Source of the DNA: CAVRCA01 sp963719345
GTDB taxonomy: Bacteria; Pseudomonadota; Alphaproteobacteria; Acetobacterales; Acetobacteraceae
Direction of reading: 5' to 3'
NCBI GenBank assembly: GCA_963719345.1
Contig: CAVRCA010000001.1
Span: forward strand, 372,001 to 436,000
Length of the DNA: 64,000 nt
In this document: positions 44,938 to 54,323 of the stretch, piece after piece
Position numbering within the stretch: position 1 is the stretch's first letter
Layout of the letters: each line of letters opens with the position of its first letter
Made by a program: the position numbers and the translations under genes
Notes under the pieces: generated by a model
Database searches by the model: none
The model's input: the letters and a program-made list of their open reading frames with translations, nothing else
What the model was told of the DNA's origin: nothing

Positions 44938-45580
44938 TGCCTATGCGCCGCACGAGTTCCAGTACAGCGAGGCCGACCACCAGGCCGGCACGGCGCTGGC
45001 CGGCATGTGGCTGTTCCTGGCCACCGAGGTGCTGTTCTTCGGCGGCCTTTTTCTCTGCTGGATCTTTGCCCGCTATCAGAACCTGGAAGGCTTCGACGCG
45101 GGTGCCGGCAAGACGGAACTCTGGATCGGCACGCTCAACACGGTGCTGCTCGTCACCAGCAGCTTCATCTACTCGCTCGGGGTCGCCGCCGCCCGCGTCG
45201 GCAACTCGCGCTTGCTCGTTTTTTGCTGCGCCGGCGCGATCGCGCTTGGACTGATCTTCCTCGGCCTCAAGTTCGGGCTCGAATGGTCCGACGACTTCGA
45301 CAAGCATCTGTTCCCGGCCGACCCGGCGTTCGGCGTCGCCGGGCCGGAGGCGGGCGGCGCGCGGCTGTTCTACGTCTTCTACTTCCTGGGAACCGGCCTG
45401 CACGGCGTCCACATGGTTGTCGGCGTCCTGCTGGTCGGCTGGATCGCCCGGCGGGCCCATCGCGGCGACTTCTCCCGCATCTACTGTACGCCGGTCGAGG
45501 TGGTCGGGCTCTACTGGAGTTTCGTCGACCTGGTGTGGATCTTCCTCTACCCGCTCATCTACCTGATCGGCCGGCGCTGA
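44930..45580 (+). CDS. ctaE: Cytochrome c oxidase subunit III
   Basis: This 216-residue membrane subunit of the oxidase has about five helices. Typical segments are GMWLFLATEVLFFGGLFLCW, with the conserved glutamate, YFLGTGLHGVHMVVGVLLVG and GLYWSFVDLVWIFLYPLIYL. The ATG at 44930 overlaps the ctaD stop by 8 nt and the stop touches the next ATG (TGATG). Confidence 0.95.
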   Translation: MSDAYAPHEFQYSEADHQAGTALAGMWLFLATEVLFFGGLFLCWIFARYQNLEGFDAGAGKTELWIGTLNTVLLVTSSFIYSLGVAAARVGNSRLLVFCCAGAIALGLIFLGLKFGLEWSDDFDKHLFPADPAFGVAGPEAGGARLFYVFYFLGTGLHGVHMVVGVLLVGWIARRAHRGDFSRIYCTPVEVVGLYWSFVDLVWIFLYPLIYLIGRR

Positions 45581-45879
45581 TGCCGCCCCGCACGCGCCGG
45601 CTGGTGATCACCTGGCTGTTGCTGCTGGTGCTGCTCGCCGTCGAGTTCGGGATCAGCCTGCTGCCGCTCACGCCCTGGGCACGAATTGTGGTGCTGCTCC
45701 CCGCCGCCGCGATGGCCGCCTTGGTCGTGGCCGAGTTCATGGAGATCGGGCGCGGGCCGGTGATCGTGCGTGGCTTTGCGGTGGCCGGGCTGGTCTGGCT
45801 CACGGTGCTGCTCGGCCTCGGCACCATGGACCCGTTCACCCGGACGGACTATCCCGTGGCCGGCGCCCATCCTAGATAG
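45580..45879 (+). CDS. ctaF: caa3-type oxidase subunit IV-like protein
   Basis: This 99-residue protein has three hydrophobic helices (ITWLLLLVLLAVEFGISLLP, IVVLLPAAAMAALVVAEFM and VAGLVWLTVLLGLGTMDPFT). Size, topology and position after subunit III match bacterial caa3 subunit IV. The ATG at 45580 shares one base with the ctaE stop. It closes the respiratory operon, with hpnN starting 27 bp later. Confidence 0.85.
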   Translation: MPPRTRRLVITWLLLLVLLAVEFGISLLPLTPWARIVVLLPAAAMAALVVAEFMEIGRGPVIVRGFAVAGLVWLTVLLGLGTMDPFTRTDYPVAGAHPR

Positions 45880-45906
45880 GACGCGGGACCCCGGATTGTC
45901 CGCCCG

Positions 45907-48516
45907 ATGAACTTGCCGCGCCTGCTCGCCAGCCTGGTCGATGCTTGCCAGCGCCACGCCCGCCTGGTCCTGTTCGCCAGTCTCGTCCTAGCAGGGTTTG
46001 CGGGCTGGTTCGCCTACGGCCATCTCGGGGTCATCACCGACACCGACAGGATGTTCGCGGACAGCCTCGCGTGGCGTCAGCGCGACCTCGCCCTGCACCG
46101 CGATTTCCCGCAGTTCCGCGACCTCATCGTGGCGGTGATCGATGCCCAGGAGCCGGAGGAGGCGGACGCGACCGCGGCCGCACTCGCGGCCAGGCTCGCT
46201 GCCGACCCGACGCATTTTCGATCGGTTCGCCGGCCTGATGCGTCCGCTTTCCTGGCGCAAGAGGGTTTCCTGTTCCTGCCAACCAAGCAGCTCGAGGACT
46301 TGCTGAACGCGACGATCGACGCACAACCCTTCCTCGGCCAGCTCGCGGCCGATCCCAGCGCTCGCGGCCTGTTCGCCTCCTTGTCCCTGATCGGCCTCGG
46401 CGTGCAGCAGGGCGGTGTCGAGCTTGCCCCCTACACACCGACGCTGGCCGCCTTCCACCGAGCGCTCGCCGACGCGCTGGACGGGCATCCGCGCCCACTC
46501 TCCTGGAGCCGCCTGCTCGGCGGCGGCCTCAGCGATCTCGCCGGTCGCTACCGGTTCGTGTTGGTACAACCCAAGCTCGATTTCGGCGCCCTGCAGCCGG
46601 GCGGGGCCGCTTCCCAGGCGATCCGCGCGGCCGCCGCCGATCTCGAGTTCGTCCAGTCGGGACAGGCGCGCGTGCGGCTGACCGGTCAGGTCCCGCTGGC
46701 CGACGAGGAGTTCGCGACCGTCGTGCAGGGCGCCGTGGTGGGTCTCATCGGCAGCCTGCTGCTGATCGCGCTCTGGCTGTTCCTCGCCGTGCGGACTTGG
46801 CGCCTGATCGTGCCCGTGCTGCTCACGCTCGGCTTCGGGCTCGTGCTGACCCTGTGGTTCGCATCGTTGGCCATCGGCACCCTCAACCTCGTATCGGTCG
46901 GCTTCGGCATCCTGTTCGTCGGCATCGCGGTCGATTTTGCCATCCAGTTCAGCGTGCGCTACCGCAGCACCCGCGCGGAAATCCCCGATTTCGGGCGAGC
47001 GATGGCCGAGACCGGCCGCCGGGCCGGAGTGCAGATCCTGGTCGCCTCGGCCGCCACCGCCGCAGGGTTCCTCGCCTTCGTCCCGACCGAGTTCGAGGGA
47101 GTGGCCGAACTGGGTCTGATCGCCGGCGTCGGGATGCTCATCGCCTTCGCCTGCACGTTGACTTTCCTGCCCGCCGCCATCGCGCTGTTCAGGCCGCGGG
47201 GCGAAGCCGCCGACGTTGGATTCCGTTGGGCCGCCCCGCTCGATCCGTTGTTGCGTCGAGGGCGACTGCCGGTGCTTGGAGCCTTTGCCGCTCTCGGTCT
47301 GCTCGGCGTTGCGCTGCTGCCGCGCCTGACCTTCGACGCGGACCCGTTGCACACCAAGGACCCGAATACCGAGTCGATGCGCACACTCGGCGATCTGATG
47401 GACGAGCCGCTGACCAACCCGCTGAGCGCCGAGATCATCGTCAATGACGCCGCGGCTGCCAAGGCGCTGGCCGAACGGCTCGGCGCCCTGCCCCTGGTGG
47501 CCCAGACCCTCAGCATCGCGAGCTACGTCCCCGATGACCAGCCGGCCAAGCTGGCGCTGATCGCGGACGCGAGCAGCATCCTCTCGGCCACTCTCGGCGC
47601 GCGCGAGCCGGCCGCTCCGGTCACGCCCGACGAAGTCCGGCTCGCGGCCAGGAGCGCGCTTGACCAGCTCACGCCGGCCCTGCCGAAGCTCGCCCCCGAT
47701 CACCCGTTGGCGGCGCTGGCGGGCGATCTGCGCCGCGCCGCCAACGCCTCCGATGCCACCGTCATGGCGATGAGTGCCGCGTTGACCCGGTTTTTGGCAC
47801 CGCAACTCGAAGCCCTGCGGCTGGCGCTGACCGCCAAGCCGGTGACGCTCGGCGGCATTCCGCCCGAGATCGCGCGCGATTGGCTGACGCCGGACGGCCG
47901 TGCCCGCGTCCAGGCCGTTCCGAAGCGCGAGGTGCAAAGCCCCGCCGGGCTCGCCGCCTTCGTGGCGGAGGTGCTGGCGGTGGCGCCTGACGCGGTCGGC
48001 GCGGCGGTCACCCTGGAAGCGACCAGCCGGACGATCGTCGGCGCGTTCCGCTCGGCTGCCATCGGTGCGCTCATCGCGATCACCGTCATCCTGTTCGCCG
48101 CCCTCCGCCGTCTGTTGGATGTCTTGCTGGTGCTGGCGCCGCTCCTGCTCTCGGGACTGCTGACGGTCGTGCCGATGGCCACGCTGCCGATGCCGCTGAA
48201 CTACGCCAACATCATCGCCCTGCCGCTGCTGCTCGGCGTCGGGGTGTCGTTCAACATCTACTTCGTGATGAACTGGCGCGCCGGACAGACGGCGGTGCTG
48301 GGCTCGGCAACGGCACGGGCGATCCTGTTCTCGGCCCTGACCACGGCGACCGCTTTCGGCTCCTTGGCTCTGTCCCGGCATCCCGGCACCGCCAGTATGG
48401 GCAAACTGCTGCTGATGAGCCTTGGCTGCACGTTGGTGGCAAGCCTGGTGTTCATCCCGGCCCTGCTGGCCGCGATGCCGTCGCCGGTGCCGGCGCGCGG
48501 CCGACAAGCGCCTTGA
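45907..48516 (+). CDS. hpnN: Hopanoid-associated RND transporter HpnN
   Basis: This 869-residue MMPL/RND-type transporter is the family that moves hopanoids to the outer membrane. It has two symmetric halves, each with an exported loop and a bundle of about six helices; the first bundle contains SVGFGILFVGIAVDFAIQFS and the second NYANIIALPLLLGVGVSFNI. The start VDACQRHARLVLFASLVLAG and VITDTDRMFADSLAWRQRDL match HpnN. No hopanoid synthesis genes (shc, hpnC-F) lie in this window. It may be co-transcribed with the cta genes. Confidence 0.9.
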   Translation: MNLPRLLASLVDACQRHARLVLFASLVLAGFAGWFAYGHLGVITDTDRMFADSLAWRQRDLALHRDFPQFRDLIVAVIDAQEPEEADATAAALAARLAADPTHFRSVRRPDASAFLAQEGFLFLPTKQLEDLLNATIDAQPFLGQLAADPSARGLFASLSLIGLGVQQGGVELAPYTPTLAAFHRALADALDGHPRPLSWSRLLGGGLSDLAGRYRFVLVQPKLDFGALQPGGAASQAIRAAAADLEFVQSGQARVRLTGQVPLADEEFATVVQGAVVGLIGSLLLIALWLFLAVRTWRLIVPVLLTLGFGLVLTLWFASLAIGTLNLVSVGFGILFVGIAVDFAIQFSVRYRSTRAEIPDFGRAMAETGRRAGVQILVASAATAAGFLAFVPTEFEGVAELGLIAGVGMLIAFACTLTFLPAAIALFRPRGEAADVGFRWAAPLDPLLRRGRLPVLGAFAALGLLGVALLPRLTFDADPLHTKDPNTESMRTLGDLMDEPLTNPLSAEIIVNDAAAAKALAERLGALPLVAQTLSIASYVPDDQPAKLALIADASSILSATLGAREPAAPVTPDEVRLAARSALDQLTPALPKLAPDHPLAALAGDLRRAANASDATVMAMSAALTRFLAPQLEALRLALTAKPVTLGGIPPEIARDWLTPDGRARVQAVPKREVQSPAGLAAFVAEVLAVAPDAVGAAVTLEATSRTIVGAFRSAAIGALIAITVILFAALRRLLDVLLVLAPLLLSGLLTVVPMATLPMPLNYANIIALPLLLGVGVSFNIYFVMNWRAGQTAVLGSATARAILFSALTTATAFGSLALSRHPGTASMGKLLLMSLGCTLVASLVFIPALLAAMPSPVPARGRQAP

Positions 48517-48740
48517 CGCCCCGGTTTTCCTTGCAATCCCGGCGCGTTCGCCCGATATACCGGAGCGGGACTTCCGTGATCGCGTAATTGGTGCGTCCGC
48601 TTTCGGCGGTGCGCCCTTCCCGGGACATCTTATTCGAAACTGGTTCGCCCCATGGTTACGCGGGACGGCGGACGAAAAGGCGCGCGGTTTGCGGCATGGG
48701 CCTCCGTCTCAGCCCGCCGGCGCTGGGGATTTCCTTTAGT

Positions 48741-49964
48741 TTGACACACACTACGTTCGCGGCGCTCGGCCTTGCCGAGCCCATTCTGCGCGCGCTCGCC
48801 GCCCAGAAGTTTCAGGTGCCGACACCCATCCAGGCCGGTGCCATACCATCCGTGCTGGCCGGACATGATCTGCTCGGCGTCGCGCAGACCGGCACCGGCA
48901 AGACGGCCGCCTTCATGCTGCCGATCCTGCAGCACCTCGCCGCTACCCCCACCCGCGCGCGCCCGTTCAGCACGCGTGCGCTCGTCCTGGCACCGACCCG
49001 GGAACTCGCGCTGCAGATCGAGGCGGCGACCCGCGCCTACGGCGCCGGGCTGCGGCTTTCGACTTGCGTCATCCTGGGGGGCGTCGGCCGTCGCCCGCAG
49101 GAGGAGAGAATGCGGCGCGGGCCGGACATCGTCATCGGCACGCCCGGCCGCATTCGCGATCTTATGAGCACACAGCATCTGCGGCTCGACCAGGTCACGC
49201 ACTTCGTACTGGACGAGGCCGATCGGATGCTCGATCTCGGCTTCATCAACGACATCCGCCGGGTGATCGCGGTGCTGCCGAGGGAGCGTCAGTCCCTCAT
49301 GTTCTCGGCGACCATGCCGGACAGCGTCGCACAGCTCGCCCAGGGCTTCCTGCGCAATCCTCGGCGAGTCGAGGTCACGCCGGAGGTTCGCACCCCCGAG
49401 AAAATCGATCAGCACGTCCACTACGTCGAGACCTCGGCCAAGCGCGCGCTGCTGACGCAATTGCTGCAGGACAATGCATTGGAGCGGGTGATCGTGTTCA
49501 CCCGCACCAAGCACGGGGCCAACCGGGTTGCCGAGCATCTCGAGGCGGCGCGGATCAGCACCGAGGCGCTGCACGGCAACAAGAGCCAGTCGGCACGGGA
49601 AAAGTCGCTCGACCGCTTCCGCTCCGGGCGCGCCCGCGTGCTGGTGGCCACCGACATCGCCTCACGGGGCATCGACGTGAAGAACATCTCGCACGTCATC
49701 AACTTCGACCTGCCGGTCGAGCCGGAAAGCTACGTTCACCGCATCGGCCGCACCGCGCGGGCTGGCGCCAACGGCATCGCGATCTCGTTCTGCGATGGCT
49801 CCGAGCGCGGCGCGCTACGGGCGATCGAGCGACTGACGGGCATTAAGCTGCAGCCGGTCGGCGACGTGCCGGCCGAAACCGCGGCACGGCCGGCACAGCG
49901 GCCCCCGGCCAAGCGGCCGTTCCGCCCGCGTCGACCGGAGTACAGGGCACGCCGAGCGGCGTAA
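48741..49964 (+). CDS. DEAD-box RNA helicase (RhlE-like)
   Basis: This ATP-dependent RNA-remodelling enzyme of about 407 residues contains all helicase motifs: Q motif FQVPTPIQAGAIP, AQTGTGKTAAF, PTRELALQI, TPGRIRDL, DEAD, SATMP, ATDIASRGID and HRIGRTARAG. The C-terminus is short and basic (RPAQRPPAKRPFRPRRPEYR). The family usually begins with F-x-x-L-G-L, so I chose the TTG at 48741 (LTHTTFAALGL). An in-frame ATG at 48696 and an ATG or GTG further upstream add residues that look non-coding. A 224-bp leader precedes it. Confidence 0.9.
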   Translation: MTHTTFAALGLAEPILRALAAQKFQVPTPIQAGAIPSVLAGHDLLGVAQTGTGKTAAFMLPILQHLAATPTRARPFSTRALVLAPTRELALQIEAATRAYGAGLRLSTCVILGGVGRRPQEERMRRGPDIVIGTPGRIRDLMSTQHLRLDQVTHFVLDEADRMLDLGFINDIRRVIAVLPRERQSLMFSATMPDSVAQLAQGFLRNPRRVEVTPEVRTPEKIDQHVHYVETSAKRALLTQLLQDNALERVIVFTRTKHGANRVAEHLEAARISTEALHGNKSQSAREKSLDRFRSGRARVLVATDIASRGIDVKNISHVINFDLPVEPESYVHRIGRTARAGANGIAISFCDGSERGALRAIERLTGIKLQPVGDVPAETAARPAQRPPAKRPFRPRRPEYRARRAA

Positions 49965-49980
49965 GCGGCACAAGACTGGC

Positions 49981-50006
49981 GGCGGCCGGATTTGATTCCG
50001 GCCGCC
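49981..50006. terminator. Hairpin terminator after the helicase gene
   Basis: GGCGGCCGGA (49981-49990) pairs perfectly with TCCGGCCGCC (49997-50006) around TTTGAT; outer G-T pairs can extend the stem. GTTCCTATC follows. It lies 16 bp after the helicase stop and 20 bp before hisI. Confidence 0.65.
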
Positions 50007-50026
50007 GTTCCTATCAGATAGCGGTT

Positions 50027-50437
50027 ATGACACAGCGTGCCACGCACTCGGGCGCGGCGATCGATGCCGTGGCCTTCGACGCCAATGGTCTTGTCCCCGC
50101 CATCGCGCAACAGCACGACACCGGCGAGGTGCTCATGCTGGCCTGGATGAACCGGGAGGCGCTGGCCGAGACGCTCGCCACCGGCCGCGTCTGCTATTTC
50201 AGCCGCAGCCGCAACGCGCTGTGGCGCAAAGGCGAGACCTCCGGACAGGCGCAGCGATTGATCGACCTCCGGGTCGATTGCGATGGCGACACGCTGCTGC
50301 TGCTGGTCGATCAGACCGGCGTCGCCTGCCACACCGGCCGGCGCAGCTGCTTTTATCGAGCGGCCCGGAGGGACGAACTGGTCGAGATCGCGGCACCGCA
50401 GGTCTCGCCGGATGCGCTGTACGGACGTCGCGACTGA
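50027..50437 (+). CDS. hisI: Phosphoribosyl-AMP cyclohydrolase
   Basis: This enzyme catalyses the third step of histidine synthesis, opening the adenine ring of phosphoribosyl-AMP. Its 136 residues include VLMLAWMNREAL, SRSRNALWRKGETSGQAQRL, the metal-binding DCDGDTLLLLVDQTG and CHTGRRSCFY with the zinc cysteines. The ATG at 50027 is clear. The stop overlaps the proposed CTG start of lpxB. It stands alone, without other his genes nearby. Confidence 0.95.
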   Translation: MTQRATHSGAAIDAVAFDANGLVPAIAQQHDTGEVLMLAWMNREALAETLATGRVCYFSRSRNALWRKGETSGQAQRLIDLRVDCDGDTLLLLVDQTGVACHTGRRSCFYRAARRDELVEIAAPQVSPDALYGRRD

Positions 50438-51642
50438 GCCTGATCTATCTCGTCGCGGGTGAGGCCAGCGGCGACGTCCTGGGCGCTCGGCTGATGGACG
50501 CGCTTGCAGCGGCACGGCCCGGGCTTCGCTTCGCCGGCGTCGGCGGCCCGGCGATGACGGAGCGCGGCCTCTCCAGCCTGTTTCCGATGCAGGAACTGGC
50601 GCTTATGGGCTTGGTGGAAGTGTTACCCCGCCTGCGCCGGCTGGACCGGCGACTGCGCGAAACGGCCGCCGATATCGCGGACCGCCGGCCGGACGTGGTG
50701 GTGACCATCGACAGCCCCGGTTTCGCCCTGCGGCTTCTGAAGTTGATCCAACCGCTCGGTCTGCCGCGCGCGCACTATGTCGCGCCGCAGGTTTGGGCCT
50801 GGCGCGAGGGCCGAGTGAAGCATTTCCCCGGCTTGTGGGACACGCTGCTCTGCCTGTTGCCGTTCGAGCCCGCTTTCTTCGCGCGGCACGGATTGCCGGC
50901 GACGTTTGTCGGCCACCCCGTACTTGAAAGCGGTGCGGATCAGGGTACGGCCGGCCGGTTCCGGGCCGCGCACGGCCTGTCTCCCGAAATACCTCTATTG
51001 ACCGTGATGCCGGGCAGCCGACGGACCGAGGTGGTCCGCCTGCTCCCGGTGTTCGCGGCAACCTTGCAGCGCCTCGCAGCTGAATTTCCCGGCTTGGTCC
51101 CGGTGGTGCCGGTCGCGGCGCCGGTCGCCCCGACGGTAGTCGCTGCCACGACGGGCTGGGCAATCCGGCCGATCGTGGTGACGAACCTATCCGACAAGCA
51201 CGACGCCTTCGCGGCCAGCACCGCCGCGCTCACTAAGTCCGGCACCTCGACCCTCGAACTTGCTGTTGCGGGGGTGCCGATGGTGGTCGCCTACCGGGTC
51301 AACCCGCTCACCGCCGCGCTGGTCCGGCAGCTGATAAAGGTTCGGCACGCCTCGCTGCTCAACCTGTTGTCCTCGCATCCCGCGGTGCCCGAACTGATCC
51401 AGCAGGATTGCACGCCGGATAAGCTGGCCACCGCGCTCCGGCCGCTGCTTGCCGACCCTGCTGCCGGTGCCATCCAGCGGGCCGACGCCCGTGCCGTGCT
51501 GGCCATGCTCCGAACCCCTGCCGGCACCCCTTCGCAGGCTGCGGCGGAAGCGGTGCTGGCGACCGCAGGCCTTGCCCTTAACCCGGACGGATCAGCCCTG
51601 ACGCGACCGCCCGCCGCCGGCTTTCTTCCATCAACTCGGTGA
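50434..51642 (+). CDS. lpxB: Lipid A disaccharide synthase with a probable CTG start
   Basis: This GT19 enzyme of about 402 residues joins UDP-2,3-diacylglucosamine and lipid X in lipid A synthesis at the inner membrane. YLVAGEASGDVLGARLMDAL, ALMGLVEVLPRL, YVAPQVWAWREGRVKH and KSGTSTLELAVAGVPMVVAY are diagnostic. The protein must begin at about SLIYLVAGEASGD, but the frame holds no ATG, GTG or TTG close by. A CTG at 50434 overlaps the hisI TGA (CTGA), copying the GTGA/ATGA junctions common here. The next standard start is a GTG 71 codons upstream and yields an Arg-rich shadow sequence. Confidence 0.88.
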   Translation: MSLIYLVAGEASGDVLGARLMDALAAARPGLRFAGVGGPAMTERGLSSLFPMQELALMGLVEVLPRLRRLDRRLRETAADIADRRPDVVVTIDSPGFALRLLKLIQPLGLPRAHYVAPQVWAWREGRVKHFPGLWDTLLCLLPFEPAFFARHGLPATFVGHPVLESGADQGTAGRFRAAHGLSPEIPLLTVMPGSRRTEVVRLLPVFAATLQRLAAEFPGLVPVVPVAAPVAPTVVAATTGWAIRPIVVTNLSDKHDAFAASTAALTKSGTSTLELAVAGVPMVVAYRVNPLTAALVRQLIKVRHASLLNLLSSHPAVPELIQQDCTPDKLATALRPLLADPAAGAIQRADARAVLAMLRTPAGTPSQAAAEAVLATAGLALNPDGSALTRPPAAGFLPSTR

Positions 51643-52559
51643 CCGCCAGGGCGGCCGCCAGGGCACGTCGGCCGGCGGCGGCGTCGACGAGCACCGGAGC
51701 GCCGTCGAGGCATGAGGCGACGAACGCGGCGTGCTCGGCCTCGAGCGCGTCCTTGTCTTCCCAGGACAGCTCCTGCATGCCGAACGCCGCGATCCCGGGT
51801 ACCGGCTTGCCTTGGCCACGGCCGATCAGGGTGAGCCGGCGTGTCGCAAAATCCAGCGCCAGATAGCCCTCGGAGGTGAAGATGCGCATGCGCCGCTCGG
51901 TGCGGAACGAGACCCGGCTGGCGGTGATCGTGGCGACGCAGCCATTGGCGAAGCGCACCCGCGCGTTGGCAATGTCCTCATGCACGCTGGCCACCGCGGC
52001 CCCGACCGCATCGACGCTCTCGATCGGGCTGTCGACGAGCGAAAGGATGAGGTCAAGGTCGTGGATCATGAGGTCGAGGATCACCGACACATCGGTGCCG
52101 CGTTGCTTGAACGGCGCGATCCGCGTCGCCTCGATGTAGAGCGGCCGGTCCATCCGCCGCGCGACCATGCCGTGCGCCGCCGAAAACCGCTCGACATGAC
52201 CGACCTGCAACACCAGCCCGCGCGCTGCGGCCAACGCCGCCGAGTTCGTCCGCCTGCGCCAGCGTCGCGGCGATCGGCTTTTCCACCAGAACATGCCGGC
52301 CGGCCCGCAATGCGGTTGCGGCAAGCTTGTGGTGGGTCTCCGCCGGCGCGGCCACCACGAGGGCCTCGGAGCTGTCCAGGAGATCCTGCAAACCGATGGC
52401 GGGCACCCCAGCCTCCCAACCGACCGCCTTGGCGCGCGCCGCGTCCGGGTCGTAGACGCCGGTCAGCTCGGCGCGCGGCGATGCTGCCACCTTGAGGGCG
52501 TGATAACGGCCAAAATGCCCCGCACCGGCCAGCCCGACGCGAAACCGTCGCTGCGCCAT
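51578..52559 (-). pseudogene. Gfo/Idh/MocA family oxidoreductase, frameshifted
   Basis: This is an NAD(P)-dependent sugar oxidoreductase of about 326 residues. The Rossmann start FRVGLAGAGHFGRYHALKVA and the hallmark HVLVEKPIAATLAQADEL are in the first frame. After that one extra base near 52239-52241 shifts the frame and the protein continues as AALAAARGLVLQVGHVERFS, DLMIHDLDLILSL and onward. The ATG at 52559 follows AAGGAGA. It is convergent with lpxB and overlaps it by 65 bp. Family members that oxidise UDP-GlcNAc (GnnA) serve lipid A synthesis, so proximity to lpxB is suggestive, no more. Confidence 0.82.
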
Positions 52560-52746
52560 CACGCAGTCTCCTTCCCGCCCATCCACGTTATCGACAGCCA
52601 GCGCTTCCCTCTACATGGCCCGAGGGTTGCGTCCCGTAAGAGGCATCGCCATTCTCCGCGCCGACCGGCTGGCCGAAGCCGGCCCTAGCGGCGCACCTGG
52701 CGCCGGGCCGCCGGGAGCTGTCTGCCTATAGGATTGTGCTTGGCCA

Positions 52747-54318
52747 ATGATGTATTTCAGTCGGCTCAAGGTCGCCCTGGTCCTGGGTGCCTGCCTGTTT
52801 GGGGCCCTCTTGTGCCTTCCCAATCTCGCGCCGGCCCCGGTCGGCTGGCTGCCATGGCGGACAATTCATCTCGGCCTTGACCTGCGGGGCGGCAGCTACC
52901 TGCTGCTCGAGGTCGATATGCGGGCCGTCGTCAAGGAACGTCTCGAGGGAATGGTCGACGCAGTCCGCCAAGCCCTGCGTCCCGGCGGCATCTTCTACCA
53001 GACGCTGGCCGCCCAGCCCGAGCAGAACCGCGTGATCATTCGGTTGCGGGAGCCGTCCCGGCTGGAAGAAGCGCTGGCGGTGCTTCGCCCGCTGGCGGCA
53101 GCCGAGACGGCCGGCACCCGCGCGGACGTCGATCTCGCCTCGAACCCGGACGGCGAGATCACCCTCACCCTGTCGCCGGTCGGGCTGGCCGAACGGGCGA
53201 CCGCCGCCGTGCAGCAGTCGATCGAGATCGTGCGCCGCCGGGTGGACGAGACCGGGGTCGCCGATCCCCAGATCACCCGCCAGGGGACGGATCGGATCGT
53301 CGTCCAGCTCCCCGGCATCGAGGACCCGAACCGGATCAAGGAGTTGTTGGGCAAGACCGCACACATGACCTTCCAGCTCGTCGACGACGCGGCACCGGCG
53401 ACGGGGCCGCCGCCGGCCGGGGACGAGATCCTGCCGATGCAGAACCAGCCCACTCAGAAGATCGCGGTGCGCCGGCGTGTGGACGTGGACGGCGGCGATC
53501 TTACCGACGCGCGGGCCGGTACCAACCCGCAGAACGGCGAATGGGTGGTGAACTTCACCTTCAACTCGGTGGGCGCGCGTCGCTTCGCCGACGTCACGCG
53601 CGCCAACGTCAACCGCCGCTTCGCGATCGTGCTCGACAACCAGGTGATCAGCGCGCCGGTGATCCGCGAACCCATCACCGGCGGCCGCGGCCAGATCAGC
53701 GGCAGCTTCAACGCACAATCGGCCAATGATCTGGCCGTCCTGCTGCGCGCCGGAGCACTGCCGGCGCCGCTGACCGTAGTCGAGGAGCGCAGCGTCGGAC
53801 CGGAGCTCGGTGCCGATTCGATCCGCGCCGGCGCGTTCTCCCTTGCCGTCGGCTTCCTGCTGGTCATCGGCTACATGGGGACGTTCTACGGACTGTTCGG
53901 CTGGTTCGCCAATCTTGCCCTGGTCGTCAACCTGCTGCTCATGATGGCCGTGCTGTCGCTGCTGGAGGCGACGCTGACGCTGCCCGGCATGGCCGGAATC
54001 CTGCTGACCCTTGGCATGGCGGTGGATGCGAACATCCTGATCAACGAACGCATCCGCGAAGAAACACAGCGGGGCCGCCCGCCGCTCGCCGCACTGGAAA
54101 CCGGGTTCAAGCGGGCCTACTCGACCATCTTCGACACCAATACGACCGCGTTCCTCGCGCACGTCATGCTGTTCGTGTTCGGCAGCGGCCCGGTGCGGGG
54201 TTTCGCCGTCACCATCACCGTGGGTATCGCCACCACCATGTTCACTGCCTGGCTTTTGACCCGATTGCTGATTTCGCGGTGGTACGTTTCGGTGCGGCCA
54301 CAAGCGTTGCCGGTCTGA
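52747..54318 (+). CDS. secD: Protein translocase subunit SecD
   Basis: This 523-residue membrane protein uses the proton gradient to pull secreted proteins to the periplasm after SecYEG transit. One N-terminal helix precedes DLRGGSYLLLEVDM, the large periplasmic domain with RRVDETGVADPQITRQG, and a C-terminal bundle with GMAVDANILINERIREE, including the conserved Asp. ATGs at 52747 and 52750 are both possible. secF begins 5 bp later. The usual yajC neighbour is absent, and a divergent Gfo/Idh gene lies upstream. Confidence 0.96.
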   Translation: MMYFSRLKVALVLGACLFGALLCLPNLAPAPVGWLPWRTIHLGLDLRGGSYLLLEVDMRAVVKERLEGMVDAVRQALRPGGIFYQTLAAQPEQNRVIIRLREPSRLEEALAVLRPLAAAETAGTRADVDLASNPDGEITLTLSPVGLAERATAAVQQSIEIVRRRVDETGVADPQITRQGTDRIVVQLPGIEDPNRIKELLGKTAHMTFQLVDDAAPATGPPPAGDEILPMQNQPTQKIAVRRRVDVDGGDLTDARAGTNPQNGEWVVNFTFNSVGARRFADVTRANVNRRFAIVLDNQVISAPVIREPITGGRGQISGSFNAQSANDLAVLLRAGALPAPLTVVEERSVGPELGADSIRAGAFSLAVGFLLVIGYMGTFYGLFGWFANLALVVNLLLMMAVLSLLEATLTLPGMAGILLTLGMAVDANILINERIREETQRGRPPLAALETGFKRAYSTIFDTNTTAFLAHVMLFVFGSGPVRGFAVTITVGIATTMFTAWLLTRLLISRWYVSVRPQALPV

Positions 54319-54323
54319 CATGC

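Noticed and set aside
45988..48507. 839-codon minus-strand open frame opposite hpnN
   Set aside because: Shadow of hpnN with biased composition and no recognisable domain.
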